Origin: Cyrtodaria siliqua
Taxonomy: Eukaryota; Mollusca; Bivalvia; Adapedonta; Hiatellidae
Length of the DNA stretch: 64,000 nt
Direction: 5' to 3'
NCBI GenBank assembly: GCA_037043455.1
Contig: JAWPHD010006776.1
Location: forward strand, 1-64,000
The position numbers and the translations under genes are program-made. The notes under the pieces are model-generated. The model did not search any database, was not told the origin of the DNA, and saw only the letters and a program-made list of their open reading frames with translations. Of the stretch, positions 24,120-35,774 are shown one piece after another (position 1 is the first letter of the stretch; each line of letters opens with the position of its first letter).

Positions 24120-24266
24120 TAAATATTGAGTTCTGTTTAACCAGGGCTAGCGGGCGTGTACGGCAGCAAGATTTTTTCACTACAGTTTTTGAACAACCTG
24201 CAATATTTTTTTTAATTTATCGTGTTCGGCTATTTCCAAATTTCCGCTTTCATACTCTTTTTAATA
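24120..24266 (+). repeat. Dispersed repeat, partner at 43296-43450
   Basis: tattgagttctg.t.aacc.ggggctag.gggcgtg... and later tttc.ctt..catactctttt are shared with 43296-43450. The copy here is more diverged and ends exactly at the left terminus of the Tigger-like element. Confidence 0.55.
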
Positions 24267-24904
24267 TCAGTCGAACCTGATCATCCGACCACCTGGTTTA
24301 AGCGCCCACCTGCCATAAGTGACCACTTTGAATTCCCCATACGAGTTTTGCTATTAACTGATACTGTATTAAGCGACCACCTGTCTAACGCGACCAACGA
24401 CCGCATATTTTTATGCCAAAAGAACGATTTTATTATCAATTAGCGACCGCCATTTTTCTTCTTCAGAAAATCAAACTGAAAAAAAAACAAAAAAAAAACA
24501 GTTTAGCTATCGGTAATTCATTGAAAAACGAGATCAAACATGAATTCAACAATAACCTAATTAGCCTTTGTAATAATCCCCCTGTAGGAAATATCAAATA
24601 TAAGTACCAATTAATAAGCTGCAATACCAATTATCATCTTCGATTGATTGATGTGGAAAACATCGATGATTGGGAGCGTTATATTGAAAGGTTAAATTGT
24701 TCATTAACATTCATCAGTTTATTTGTAAAAGGAGATGGGATTGCTCAATACTGTCAAGTGCCCTCATTAATATTGATGAAGTTATATTTATACGACGTAG
24801 TGATTGGATAACATAATAATTTCTTTATATCACGTGATGGCAACGGTAATATATTTACTCGCTATTTTTAACAGCTGATTACAATAAATAAAGTTATTGA
24901 AATC

Positions 24905-25125
24905 ATGTCAAAGCGTAAAGTGTTAACGTTAGACGAGCGGATTAATGTGATTGAAAAGTGCGTCTAAAATAGCAGACGAGTTAGGTGTCAGAAAACACAA
25001 ATCAGAACATATTAAATCGAAAATCGGAGGTTTTAGAGATTTTTGAGAACAATGTGTCTGGTGACAGAAAACGTGCCAGATACGCAACGGGGTACGAGGA
25101 CATAAATGATCTATGTTGCATAAGT
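24905..25125 (+). pseudogene. Tigger/pogo-type transposase, N-terminal fragment
   Basis: ATG at 24905 reads MSKRKVLTLDERINVIEK. One frameshift follows near 24960, then SKIADELGV-like residues, NILNRKSEVLEIFENNVSGD and RKRARYATGYEDINDLC. This order is typical of the N-terminal helix-turn-helix (CENP-B-like) DNA-binding domain of Tigger/pogo transposases. Everything after about 70 residues, including the DDE catalytic domain, is missing. CENPB-type host genes share this domain, but the frameshift and flanking terminal repeats support a transposon relic. Confidence 0.75.
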
Positions 25126-25189
25126 GTTTATTATTTCTTTACAAGATACCTAATAAATATGAAATAATACAAGATACCTACAATGTAAA

Positions 25190-27235
25190 GCATTCATTTT
25201 AATAGATAGATATAGTTTATTTCATACAAAGGGCCATAGGCCCATGCTTATTTAACAATATACAAAATATCAATAGGTGGTGATACAGTATACATAGTAA
25301 CTATTATCAAGTGATTAAGCATGGTTCAACTGAAGTATACTTGTTATAGCAATGAAGTATTCATATACTCCTATCAAATGAGCTGAGAGGAGAATCTTAT
25401 GTATTATTATACAATAATTCATTATGTATTTTAAAACTTTCAAAAACATACATACCAAGGTTTCTTTCTATGCGTACATTGTTATTGTTCATGAGTTCAG
25501 TAAACTTCAGAATATTAGGATGCTTCCAGTAGTATGATCTGATATATTTTAAACGCAGTTCTTTGTACATTGTGCATTCAAACAAGAAATGGAATTCATC
25601 CTCGAGATTGTTACATAACTGACATTTACGTTTATGTAGTGGTATTTTTTGTGGTTTGTGCCATCTCCCCGTCTCCACTTCAAGACGGTGAGATGACACT
25701 CGTAATCTGCTTAAAGCACATCTGAATTATCTTAAATTTACCTTTTCTAAATACGGTTGAAAGCGAAATTCTGAAAACAATACGTATGTCCTAGCACGGG
25801 TTGAGTTCACTAATTCTTCATTCCAACTTTGAATAAATGTATCCTTTAATCGTTGTTTAAAAATTGACATAAAACCTATTTTATTTCCAACGCCATGGAA
25901 TAACCAGACATGATTAAAACCAAGTTTATCAAAAATATATTTAACTTGACTTGCCCAATTTTTTTTGTTAGGCTATTTTGCCATATCATCTAACATAATA
26001 TTATACACAATGGTTATGTACTTTGTATCATTGCTCCCAACAATCTTAAACCAAAAGTTTATAATTCTATGAATTCTATAATTAATGAGTGACTGTCTTC
26101 CTAGTTCCCCATAAATAAAGTTATTCTGCGTCTGTATTTTTACACCTAAATTTTTTTTACAAAATGATAAATGTGTTCTCTCTTTCATCTGCTTTCGCAA
26201 ACCCCCATACCTCACGTCCATAGTTCAATAAAGGCAATATCAATTTATCAAATAGACTCAACATGTGAGATACTGACAAATTTGTAAATTTATAAGTATA
26301 TTTCTTTAACTGGAATATGGCTTTTAATGCTTGCCCACTTAATGTGTTAACTGTTTTTACAAACGACCCTCCGGTAGAAAACACAACACCTAGATAAACA
26401 AATGTATTAACAATATCAATAGCAACTTTACCATACTTAAAATTTAAACCCCTTGGCAAACGGCCTCCTTTTCTAAAAATCATGACCTTCGTTTTATTTA
26501 CATTAACCATTAATTTCTATCTATTACAATATTCATAAAGCAAATCCAAACCCTGCTGTAAGCCTTTTTCCGTTTCAGACATGATGATAATATCATCCGC
26601 GTGCAATAATAAAAATATTTTCAACATTCCAGTGTCAATGCCATTATACCCATTTAAAGCAAAATGTTCTTCCAAGTCGTTAATATACATCAAAAATAAA
26701 AATGGCGAAATACTCTCTCCTTGACGTACCCCTAAATAGCATGTAAATGCATCCCCTAGTTGGTTTTCATACTTAACTCCTGATTTTACAAGTTCATACA
26801 TAGCTTTAACAATATCAATAATTTTCTCTCTGACGCCATATTTCAATAATTTGTATCATAATATATCTTTAACAACATAATCAAAAGCCTTAGTAAAGTC
26901 AACAAAAAACGAATATAGTTTTTTATTTTCACAAATAATATGATTTATCAGCCCATGCAATACGAAAATATTATCAATAGTTCCCATATTTTTGCGAAAT
27001 CCAGCCTGGGCTTCAATATATAGGTTATATTTTTCGGCACACTCATTTAATCTAGTATTTAGAATTCTTGTAAATAATTTACCCAGCGTACTTAGTAATG
27101 TTATTCCTCTATAATGTTCAACTGTATTTATATCACACTTTTTATGCAATGGGACTATGTAGCCCTCGGACCAGTTTTCCGGGAAATACCCATATGAAAA
27201 CATGTATATCTCTTAATATTTCATAAAAAATCGAA
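25190..27235 (-). mobile_element. LINE (non-LTR) retrotransposon, 5'-truncated
   Basis: Successive minus-strand frames give one near-continuous ORF2 C-terminal half. They show PENWSEGYIVPLHKK, HYRGITLLSTLGKLFTRILN, QAGFRKNMGTIDNIFVLHGL and VDFTKAFDYV (motif A). GVRQGESISPFLF (motif B) and LLLHADDIIIMSE (motif C) follow. Thumb residues and a C-terminal zinc-finger-like part (CQLCNNLEDEFHFLFEC) end the coding region. Stops near 26855 and 26514 and a few shifts break it. The usual aromatic before ADD is His. The 3' UTR (25380-25195) ends with aataaactatatctatctatt, a poly(A)-like signal and tail. It has few lesions, so it is one of the younger insertions. The endonuclease domain is lost. The clade is not assignable by eye. 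Confidence 0.85.
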
Positions 27236-27598
27236 CAATGTTAGACCCTGTTTTAAGATACCACCTGTATTAAGAGACCACTTTTGGTCTTTCCCCTGAG
27301 CGGTCTCTTAATCCAGGTTTGACTGTATTATCTTCAGTATCTGTTTTTTTCATGGCCTATTCTTGAAGTTACGAATTTTAGATATGATAAGTATTCCCCT
27401 TCTATGTGCTTGTTTAAATTCAATTGTGTTCAATACTCCGTGAATTATAAATACTAACACTATAAATTATATTTATCGATCTAAGTATGGCTATATACAT
27501 TTTTATTGAAACTACAAACTAACGATTAATTATTCGAAAGTTGAATAAAACACGAGTGTTGATGTGGGTTTCAGGGGTGGATCCAGGATTTCAGCTTA

Positions 27599-28419
27599 GG
27601 GGGGGCGTAAGATTTTGGTCAATATTCGGGTCCGTTTCTAGCCTCATAAAACGGCTGCGGTAGTGCATTGATAGGGTAAAAAAGTCCGTTTTCAAATTAA
27701 AGGACTTAATAATGTGTTAATTAAATCACTCATTAGCCATTATGCGTCGAGCGAGCTAAGCGAACGAGATTTTTTTTCATACTGAGGGCGTACATCGAAA
27801 CTGTTTGATGGGGGACGTAAGATTTTGGTCAATTTTCGGGTCCGTTTCTAGCCTCATAAAACGGTTGCGGTAGTGCATTGATAGGGTAAAAAGTCCGTTT
27901 TCAAATAAAAGGATTTAACAATGTGTTAATTAAACCACTCATTAGCCATTATGCGTCGAGCGAGCGAGAATTTTTTTATACTGAGGGCGTGCATCGAAAT
28001 TGTTTGATGGGGGGCGTAAGATTTTTGTCAATTTTCGGGTCCGTTCCTTTCCTCATAAAACAGTTGCGGTAGTGCATTGATAGGGTAAAAAAGTCCGTTT
28101 TCAAATAAAAGGATTTAACAATGTGTTAATTAAACCACTCATTAGCCATTATGCGTCGAGCGAGCGAAATAAAAATGTATACTGAGGGCGTGCATCGAAA
28201 TTGTTTAATGGGGGGCGTAAGATTTTGGTCAATTTTCGGGTCCGTTTCTAGCCTCATAAAACGGTTGCGGTAGTGCATTGATAGGGTAAAAAAGTCCTTT
28301 TTCAAATAAAAGGATTTAACAATGTGTTAATTAAACCACTCATTAGCCATTATGCGTCGAGCGAGAGAAGCGAGCGATAATTTTTTTTATACTGAGGGCG
28401 TGCATCGAAATTGTTTGAT
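27599..28419 (+). repeat. Four tandem units of about 205 bp
   Basis: Units start at about 27599, 27809, 28009 and 28209. Each runs gggggcgtaagattttggtc ... cataaaacggttgcggtagtgcattgatagggtaaaa ... attagccattatgcgtcgagcgag ... gagggcgtgcatcgaaattgtttgatg. Units are highly similar, so amplification is recent. The array is flanked on the left by caggggtggatccaggattt and on the right by G- and C-rich sequence, suggesting it lies inside a DNA element. Confidence 0.9.
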
Positions 28420-29747
28420 ATTTTATCTACAGTAACATGGACATACATGTATGATCCGGAAATTTTAGGGTGGGGGTGGGGGCGGGAGCCATGTGCGCCC
28501 CCCCCCCCCCCCCACCCGCTAGTGGGTTTCCTTTGCTATATTGAATACTACTTCTAGAAGCTAAAGCCCTTTCCTCACAAAACAAGACTCCATAGTTTAC
28601 AAGTAGTTAATGTTAAGTAGATCGTCCTCTGTCATGTGCGTGTACATCATATATACTTATATATTCTATTATGTCATGTGATTGCATGTTTGCGACTTCA
28701 TTACATTATGCATGGCCTGATACCTGTCACTGTTTTTTTTAATCATGTGAAGATGTTTTTAATGCAATACGTGTTGTTACATTTTCAATTTTTCATATTT
28801 TGTCTCTCGTTCCTAGCGTAACGTTGTTCGTAGCGAATCGTATCGTAAAGGATCTGAAACAGTTTCGTAAAGCGCATTTATTTAAATAAACCAATCGTAT
28901 CATACAGTCGCAACATTTCGTACACTGCTTCGCAGCATTTCTTGAATGTATATCGAAGGTTACCATAATGGTTACGTCATACTAGCGTGACACGCGACAA
29001 ATATCGGTCAAAATCAAAGTTATCTTCAACATTTACCGATTGCTCTATCTATAGTTTATTTACATACAATCAGTGATAAAACCGTCATCTGTATTGTAAA
29101 TAACAAACATGCAACGCAAATCATACATCAACACGTGTGGCTAACGGCTATATTGTTTATATATCAACAGCTTAGCAACTATTGCACTATTTTCTGTGCC
29201 GTTGCCTTCCGCTAACAAAACGTCAAGATTTTGGACATACCGAAGCGTCGATTTACATACGAGGCGGGATTTTCGAAAAATGAAAGGATTGGCCGTGTTC
29301 TCGCGATTGTCGTATCTTACTGCTAAGCGCTATAGCGTTTACCTATAACCTATAAAACGCAAGTTTCGATTTGACCGATGTATATATGGAACTGGTCCGC
29401 TTGTGTTGAATATAATATATGATGCTACGATCAACCTTTAGATTGAGTTTCTTCTAATATTTCCAATGATGAAACAAAACTAATTAGCTAGGGTAGTTCA
29501 GTATCAAGGGTCTGTTAACAACATTATTGTATACATCACGGTGTAGGTATTGAATAGAGCACGCCTTGTGTATAAATATCAATGTAAACTACAAGTGCTT
29601 CTCGAGAAATTCGCCGAAGTGCATTTCTTTTCGAACACCCGTCGTAATTGTTCATATAAATTAATTAAAGATTTACATTTTTTATTGTTTGATATATGAT
29701 AACTGAAAGAACAATGTAAACGTTTTCATGTCAAACTATACGCAAAT
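28420..29747. other. Intergenic; C16 homopolymer at 28498-28513
   Basis: A G-rich run (gggtgggggtgggggcggg, about 28469-28487) faces a run of 16 C at 28498-28513 and could fold back. The rest has no recognised feature. Short frames lack domains. Confidence 0.5.
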
Positions 29748-30232
29748 ACACTCAAGTGATATGAAAACGCAACACGGGAATTTCCGCTATATATTGTATG
29801 TACAATATGCTGCTTTTAATCGAATGGTACATGGCTACGTAAGACCTTTCCTTTTGGAAAAAATACTAAAACAACAAATAATACAGCAAATAGTATTCCT
29901 TCAATGTTTCATTATTCACAGAGTACGCGTTTGGCTCAATCATTTGAGCAAACTTAGGAGGCAACATTTTGCAAACTATTTACGTTAAATACAGTACTGA
30001 ACTAGCTCAATTTTTCGAAGAGCAACTTCAACATTGATGAAGTTCTTGTTACAACGTGTAGTGTGATTAAAACGTCTACAACATCACAGTTGTGTCCTTT
30101 CTCTAGTTAACTGCAACTTTCTTTTTAAAAAACATCTTGAGATTTCTTTGGAATATTATGTGCAATTAAGTGTGCAGTATATACAATATATAGCGGAAAT
30201 TCCCGTGTTGCGTTTTCATATCACTTGAGTGT
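29748..30232. mobile_element. Intact MITE, about 485 bp with about 60-bp terminal inverted repeats
   Basis: The left end acactcaagtgatatgaaaa... and the right end ...ttttcatatcacttgagtgt are near-perfect reverse complements for about 60 bp. A possible AAT duplication flanks them (29745-29747 and 30233-30235). There is no coding capacity. Truncated relatives lie at 2510-2800 and 4456-4835, and possibly 44520-44580. It ends about 320 bp before the ATG of the acyl-CoA synthetase gene, so it may supply upstream regulatory sequence. Confidence 0.85.
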
Positions 30233-30475
30233 AATTAAACAGCGTCCTAAGAAATGACCGTATTAGATCGAGGACAAAAAAAACACCACACCACGTTTTT
30301 ATATTTACCTTATTCTTCCAAATTGGCAACTCTTCATACCAGCTCTTCGATCCTAATTCATTTCATGTAATTTTAGGCACGTGCAGTATGGTAATGCATG
30401 ATGATGATCGAAATAAGTCGTGATAGGAATATGATATCCTATATGTATCACGTCAATCAAGCCAACGTTTGATGG

Positions 30476-30484
30476 TATATATAG
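30476..30484 (+). promoter_or_regulatory. TATA box of the acyl-CoA synthetase gene
   Basis: tatatatag lies 68 bp before the ATG at 30552, placing transcription start near 30505-30512 and giving a short 5' UTR of about 40 nt. The ATG has A at -3. No upstream exon is needed. Confidence 0.55.
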
Positions 30485-30551
30485 ACTCTCTTTCAATAAA
30501 CACCATCAAATTGGAACTGATATTTCAAAGAATACTCGGCTACCACTGATC

Positions 30552-31478
30552 ATGAATACAACACTGTTAGACGGGAAGCTTACCAAAAGTTATATTAAGG
30601 CGGAGAATAAAAACAGAACGGAAACAACGAGAACATTCCCAAGTGCTTTGCGTCATTATGCGTCTATACACCCTGATCGCGACGCGGTTGTTTTTGTGTC
30701 GACGGATGACTTACGAGAAGCCGTAACTTGGAATCAATTGTACGAGAAATCGTGTCAGGTTGCGAAATGTCTAATACAACTTGGTGTCAAGCGGCACGAG
30801 GTCGTTGCCATCAACATAAGGAACTGTCCGGAATGGTTGTTTCTTACATTTGGTTCTATGCTGGCTGGGGCCGTACCAATCAGCATTGCGTTTGCTTACA
30901 AGGACGGACATGACGTGTTGGCCATGATGGAAAAATTAGGTACATGTTCTTTTGCTGCCATCGATCCAGGACCAAATGGGGACAACTGGATAATTTTCAA
31001 AAGCTTAATCGATGAATATGATCGCAATGGTTTGGTCAAAAGTGCTAAAATGCCCTATCTGCGGTATCTTATTTGTCACGGCTGTCCAATAGACGGTGTG
31101 AAAACACTGACCGAATTGATGTTGGACCATATACCGGATGTTGAATTACCGGTCATTGATCCGAATGATATAGCACTTCTTCTTCATACGTCTGGAAGCA
31201 CTGGTATGCCTAAAGTCGTCACACATACGCACGAGTCGGTTGGGTTCGTACAGTATGAAGGTGTCGGAAGCAACGATATTTTATACAACGACATGCCGTT
31301 TACATGGATTGGTGGGTTTCCTGTCGGTATTTTGATTGGACAAACAAGGATAACGCAATCGGGATTTTGTCTTCCACCAAAAGACAGGATTTCGTTTTTG
31401 ATAGAGGCAGTCAAACGTGAAAGATGCACAGTACTGTACATACTTCCTCAAGTAATTCGCGATCTAATGGAAAGGCAG
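30552..31478 (+). CDS. Acyl-CoA synthetase (AMP-binding), exon 1 of 2
   Basis: This exon encodes residues 1-309 of an ANL-superfamily acyl-CoA synthetase. Such enzymes activate a carboxylic acid with ATP to an acyl-AMP and then form the CoA thioester. Residues about 30-110 are the N-terminal fold (HPDRDAVVF, NIRNCPEWLFLTFGSMLAGA). The AMP/ATP-binding P-loop HTSGSTGMPK is at 212-221. The exon ends at CAG|GTAATG (donor 31479), exactly after codon 309. It joins in phase 0 to 40979, giving LPQVIRDLMERQ followed by DDEKEDWPIKTIITGGQPIS, the order expected in medium-chain/ACSF2-like synthetases. No obvious mitochondrial presequence or C-terminal SKL is present, so localisation is open and the substrate is unknown. 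The frame running six codons past the donor is intron. Confidence 0.9.
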
Positions 31479-31639
31479 GTAATGCTTAATCAGCTTTAGG
31501 ATGAGTTTCCTGATCACTTTGCAAAATTAATCAGGAAGTTCGTCAGGAAAGGCTAGGATTACTTAGCATGTTTAGTATTGAAACGCCCTTCATGTTTAAT
31601 AATTAATCAGTCAGTCAATCACTATTCGTTGTTTGGACA

Positions 31640-31806
31640 ACCTCGTGGGATTCTTTGATTGCACCTTTTGCACCTTTTGTGATGTCTTATTTGGCCTTTT
31701 ATTCAACTTTAAATTTATTCTTTGTTTCTGTGTGTGTTTGTGGTTGATTGTCGTCATTGAATGCTGCTTTTCCTGTTCGATTTTTATATCTATATTTTGT
31801 AGGCCA
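31640..31806 (+). repeat. Penelope-like 3' tail, terminal module
   Basis: tgatgtcttatttggccttttattca...tttgtttctgtgtgtgtttgtggttga ... cctgttcgatttttatatctatat is the reverse complement of 38310-38450. The end is the same as in the other tail copies, and the 5' side is truncated. Confidence 0.75.
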
Positions 31807-33890
31807 GTAGATCTTATGGGATGCCAAAATTGTCCGTCGTCCGTCCGTCGTTAACTTTTGCCTTGCTAGCGCAATGGGGACTACATTATTAATCGGATAT
31901 TTACGAAACCGGATCGAATTAGGAACTCCGGAGTTATGGCCCTTGTTTTGCGGAAAAAATCCATATTGAGCATTGCAAACACTCTAAAACCTTCATTTTA
32001 TATTTAATCTTTACGAAACTGGTTAAGATTGTTGAAAGTGATGAAAGCTGATAGAAGTTCGGAAAACAGCCTTTTCAAACCAGTAACACTGGAGTTATGG
32101 CCCCTTGAATTACGAAAAAATGCCTTATTTAGCCTTGTGAACACACTAGCTCATTTTGCATTTGATCTTTACCAAACTTTGACAGTGCCTTTATATCAAT
32201 GAATGCTTGAATAAGTTTAAAAAAACAGCAAGATCAGATTAGTAACACCAGAGTTATTGCCCTTGTTTTGCTGAAATGTTCTATATTGGGCCTTGTGAAA
32301 ACTCTACCACCTTTATTTTGAATTTGATCTTTACAAAACTTCTACAGATTGTTGATATTGATGACAGCTCAGAAAGTTTGAAAACCAGCTATTTCGGATT
32401 AGTAATACCGGAGTTATGTCCCCTTGAATTATTGTAAAATGCCTTATTTAGCCTTGCGAACATTCTAGCATCTTCATTTTGTATTGGATCTTTACAAACG
32501 TTGTCAGTGCCTATATATCAATGAAAGTTCAGACAAGTTTGAAAACCAGCCAGATCGAATTAGTAATACTCTAGCACCTTCGTTTTGTATTTCATCTTTA
32601 CGAAACTGATCAAGATTGTTGATATTGATGAAATCTTGGAGAAGTTTCAAAACCATATAAATCGGACTGGTTACACCACAGTTATGGCCCCTTGAATTAC
32701 GGAAAAAATCCTTATTTGGCCTTGTGAACACTCTAGCACATAAAGCATCTTCATTTTGCAGTTGATATTTACCAAACTCTACTAGAAAACCAGATCAGAC
32801 CATTCACACCTGAGTTATGGCCCTTGAATTAGTTAAAATGCTGTATATTGCCTCGTTAAGATGATAGGGCTTTCATTTTTCATCTGATCTTTGCAAAATT
32901 TTACCAGGTTGCTAGTATCAATAGAAGCGTAGATAAATTCGAAGAACAGTCAAATTGGATCAGTAATACCAGAATTATGGCCCTTGATTTATTTTGCCTC
33001 CTTAAGATGATAGGGTCTTCATTGACCTTATTTCATCGAAAGTGTGCAGGGATGATCAGTATCAAGCCAAGTTGTGCATATCGTCACAGTGTTCCGGTTG
33101 AATGATTTTGGAAGAGTTATGGCTCTTTAAAGGTTTTAGTACACAAACTTTGTCCGGACAAGTTCTCCTGAACCCTGGCCAAATTTCAACGAAACTTTGT
33201 AGGGATGATCAGTACCAAGCCCAGTTGTGCATATCATCCCCGTGTTCCGACTGTACGATTTTTGGCGCAGTTATGGCCTTTTATAGGTTTTAATACACAC
33301 TTTGTATGGACTAGTTCACCTGAATCCCTCTCCGGATTTCAGTGAAACTTGGCAAAGTTGATCAGTATCAAGCCCAGTTGTGCATGCCGTCGTCATGTTT
33401 GAGTTGAATGATTTTTGGCAGAGTTATGGCCCTTTACAGGTTTTTAATATACAAACTTTGTCGGGATTAGTCTCTTCAGAACTCATGACCGGATTTCAGA
33501 GAAACCTTTAGGGATCATCAGTACCAGACCTAGTTGTTCATATCATCGCGGTGTTATGGTTGAATGATATTTGGCAGAGTTATGACACTTTATAGGTTTT
33601 ATTATACAAACTTTGTCCGAACTAGTTCTCATGAACACCTGGCCGGATTTCAATGAACTTTGCAGCAATGACAGTGCCAAGCCTAGTTGCGCATATCATT
33701 GCCGTGTTCCAATTGAAAGATTTTTTTGAGTTATTATACACAAATTTTATCCATACTAGTTTTCCTGAAGTCCTGTCTGGATTTCAGTGAACCTTGGCAG
33801 GAATGATCAGTACCAAGCCTAGTTGTGCATATCGATGTCATGTTTCCCACCACATACTCCATATAGCCAGTAGATCGATACAGACTCGTT
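31807..33890 (+). repeat. Two adjoining tandem satellite arrays (about 155-bp units)
   Basis: Array A (about 31850-33000) repeats gagttatggccccttgaattacg ... ccttatttagccttgtgaacactctagc ... atttgatctttac.aaact ... atatcaatgaa about seven times. Array B (about 33030-33850) repeats ggatttcagtgaaacttggcaggg.tgatcagtaccaagcc.agttgtgcatatc ... ttttggcagagttatggccctttataggttt about five times. Both share a gagttatggccc core and a spacing near 155 bp. They probably descend from one ancestral unit. ccagtagatc occurs at both outer edges (31805 and 33862). A detached array-A piece lies at 37245-37510. Confidence 0.85.
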
Positions 33891-34060
33891 TGGGCCTCTT
33901 GTTTGGGTCGTAGATCGGTTCTCTTTGTCTGCCACTTCTGTGGTTAATCAGCAAAGAATTAATACATTCGGAGGGGTTTTTAATTTTGTAACGCATTAAA
34001 ATAAACAAAAATTACAATCTTAATAAGCAAAGCATGTGACATTACAAGCTCATCCGGGTT

Positions 34061-34405
34061 TCCTTGGAACGGTCAGTGGCAAAAAAGGTCGCTGGGGGTT
34101 TAAACCAGATTCTAGGGTGCTCCAAACCTCACTCTTATAATATTGCCATCCCAATAAAACGAGACAGTGTACATAATATATCCCCGTCAGGTTATGTTAT
34201 CTAACAAACAAGGCAGCATTAATAGGCATACATGACAATGCATATATGAATAAAATAAACAAAGGTATAGAATTCCACAAAGCAAGTACTCAATGACTTA
34301 GCAAAAACCAGAGCGACAAGATAATAAACCATTGCGGGTACGACAAGACATTATTTAAGACAAACATCAAACGCCAACGTTCTTGAAGTATTTAGGTAGA
34401 CATCT
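34061..34405 (-). mobile_element. Penelope-like element, 3' part of an interrupted copy
   Basis: It matches the 3' tail seen at 38480-38795 and 49080-49395: cttggaacggtcagtggcaaaaaagg, gcagcattaatagg, cagagcgacaagataataaaccattg, ending ttaggtagacatc at 34405. The adjoining part of the same element resumes at 40005 (acgtcgtcataggg). This copy was therefore split by the 5.6-kb insertion between. Confidence 0.8.
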
Positions 34406-34915
34406 GTGCGAGTACTTTTTGTCCACACGGCACTTTTTGTCTGCAGCACTTTATGTCCGCACAACATTTAAAAATGACGCTTTTTGTTCTCACGGCGCAT
34501 TTTGTCTGCAGAAACAAATTGAAAAGATGACGCCCTTTGTCTGCATGGCGCTTTTTGTCCGCACAAAATCTTAAAAAGTGACGCTTGTTGTCCGCGCGGC
34601 CCCTTTTGTCCGCACAAAATCTGAAAAAGTGACGCTATTTGTCCATGAGGCGCTTTTTGTGGAGGTAAAACATCTGAAAAGGTGATTCTTTTTTTCCGCA
34701 CAGTGCTTTTTGTCTGCAGTGTATCGGAAAAGTGACGACATATATGTCTTCGCGGCGCTTTTTATCTGCAGGAAAATAAAAATTGCTAAGCTTTATATTC
34801 GCCAAAAATCTGAAGATGAGGTTACATTTTATCCTCTGTTTAAACTTTTTAAGTAATGATTAATATTAATAAATGGCATGTTCTGTACATTATAAAAATA
34901 TTGTGACGCATGTTG
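34406..34915 (+). repeat. Left arm: GTCCGCAC minisatellite
   Basis: Loose tandem units of about 50 bp: gacgctttttgtccgc.cggcgctttttgtccgcacaaaatctgaaaaagt. The pure minisatellite ends near 34770. It is followed by unique sequence also present in the opposite arm. A few more units follow at 34915-35010. Confidence 0.8.
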
Positions 34916-35774
34916 TCCGCGCGGCGCCTTTTGTCCGCACAAAATATGAAAACGTTTTTTGTCCACGAAGCGCTTTTGTCTGCAGAAAATCTGAAAATGT
35001 AAAGCTTTTTGCCCGCTGGTTAAACGTTTTCATTAATGTATTATTCATGATAGCTTGTATAATTATACTATCTTTATCATTATATAATTAACATAAATTG
35101 TACCTAGCAGGTTAACCTTGTATAAGTTTCTTTTTGTAAAATACTTTCACTATTAAACAATTAAAAGTTCCACAAATATATACTGAAAAAAAAAGAAAAA
35201 ACATTTGTGGTGACGTTTGTGGTGGTGTGTGATGGTAATGCTAGTAAAACATGATGTCAAAATAAGTTTTGTTTGCAAATTTGTAATTAAGAACATCGAA
35301 AGCTGCACTAATTCAAAGTACTTAACAAAATCCCAGCGTTTTCTTAGACTCTATACATCATTGTACAAATCAACCAATGTTTCCCAGGCCATGCGCATAT
35401 ACTTATTGGAGATAATTACAAACTAGACGTTGGTATGGGTGTATTAGAATTGGTCACAATAATGTTAAAAAAACGAAACTATAAAACACAAAATAATAAA
35501 ACCTTGGGCTTTTCTGTGTGTCTGTTATCCATGTTAACACTGTTAATAGGAATTACTTAGTTCACTTTGTTTGTTACGATATCATTAATAATCTGACAAT
35601 TACATCATATTACCGACGTTAATGCACCTTCGCAACATCTTGATTGATTCCGAACTTAGCAGGTACCTTTATTTCAGTTTTTATTCCAGAACACGTGCAT
35701 GTCAATCTCGATCCTTGTTTTCGTGAAAATGAAAATGAGTGCAATATCCTCAATTATACAGTTCAATATTTAAG

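Larger units (their letters stand above)
24268..27325 (+). mobile_element. Tigger/pogo-like DNA transposon with nested LINE
   Basis: The left end begins cagtcgaacctg... (24268). The right end, reverse-complemented from 27325, begins cagtcaaacctgg..., giving matching terminal inverted repeats. Inside both ends, gaccacctg-type strings recur. TA is found beside both termini, with one extra T on the left, consistent with a TA target. The left half carries the start of a transposase frame (24905). The right half has been replaced or interrupted by a minus-strand LINE (25190-27235). It is non-autonomous and dead. Confidence 0.7.

Noticed and set aside
24413..24811. 132-codon open frame on the plus strand inside the Tigger-like element
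   Set aside because: No domain resemblance, poly-Lys from an A-run, and it lies in the element's non-coding left part. Treated as chance.
31184..31441. Minus-strand frame opposite the synthetase exon
   Set aside because: Shadow of the true plus-strand coding exon with no domain of its own. The same applies to 41233-41607.
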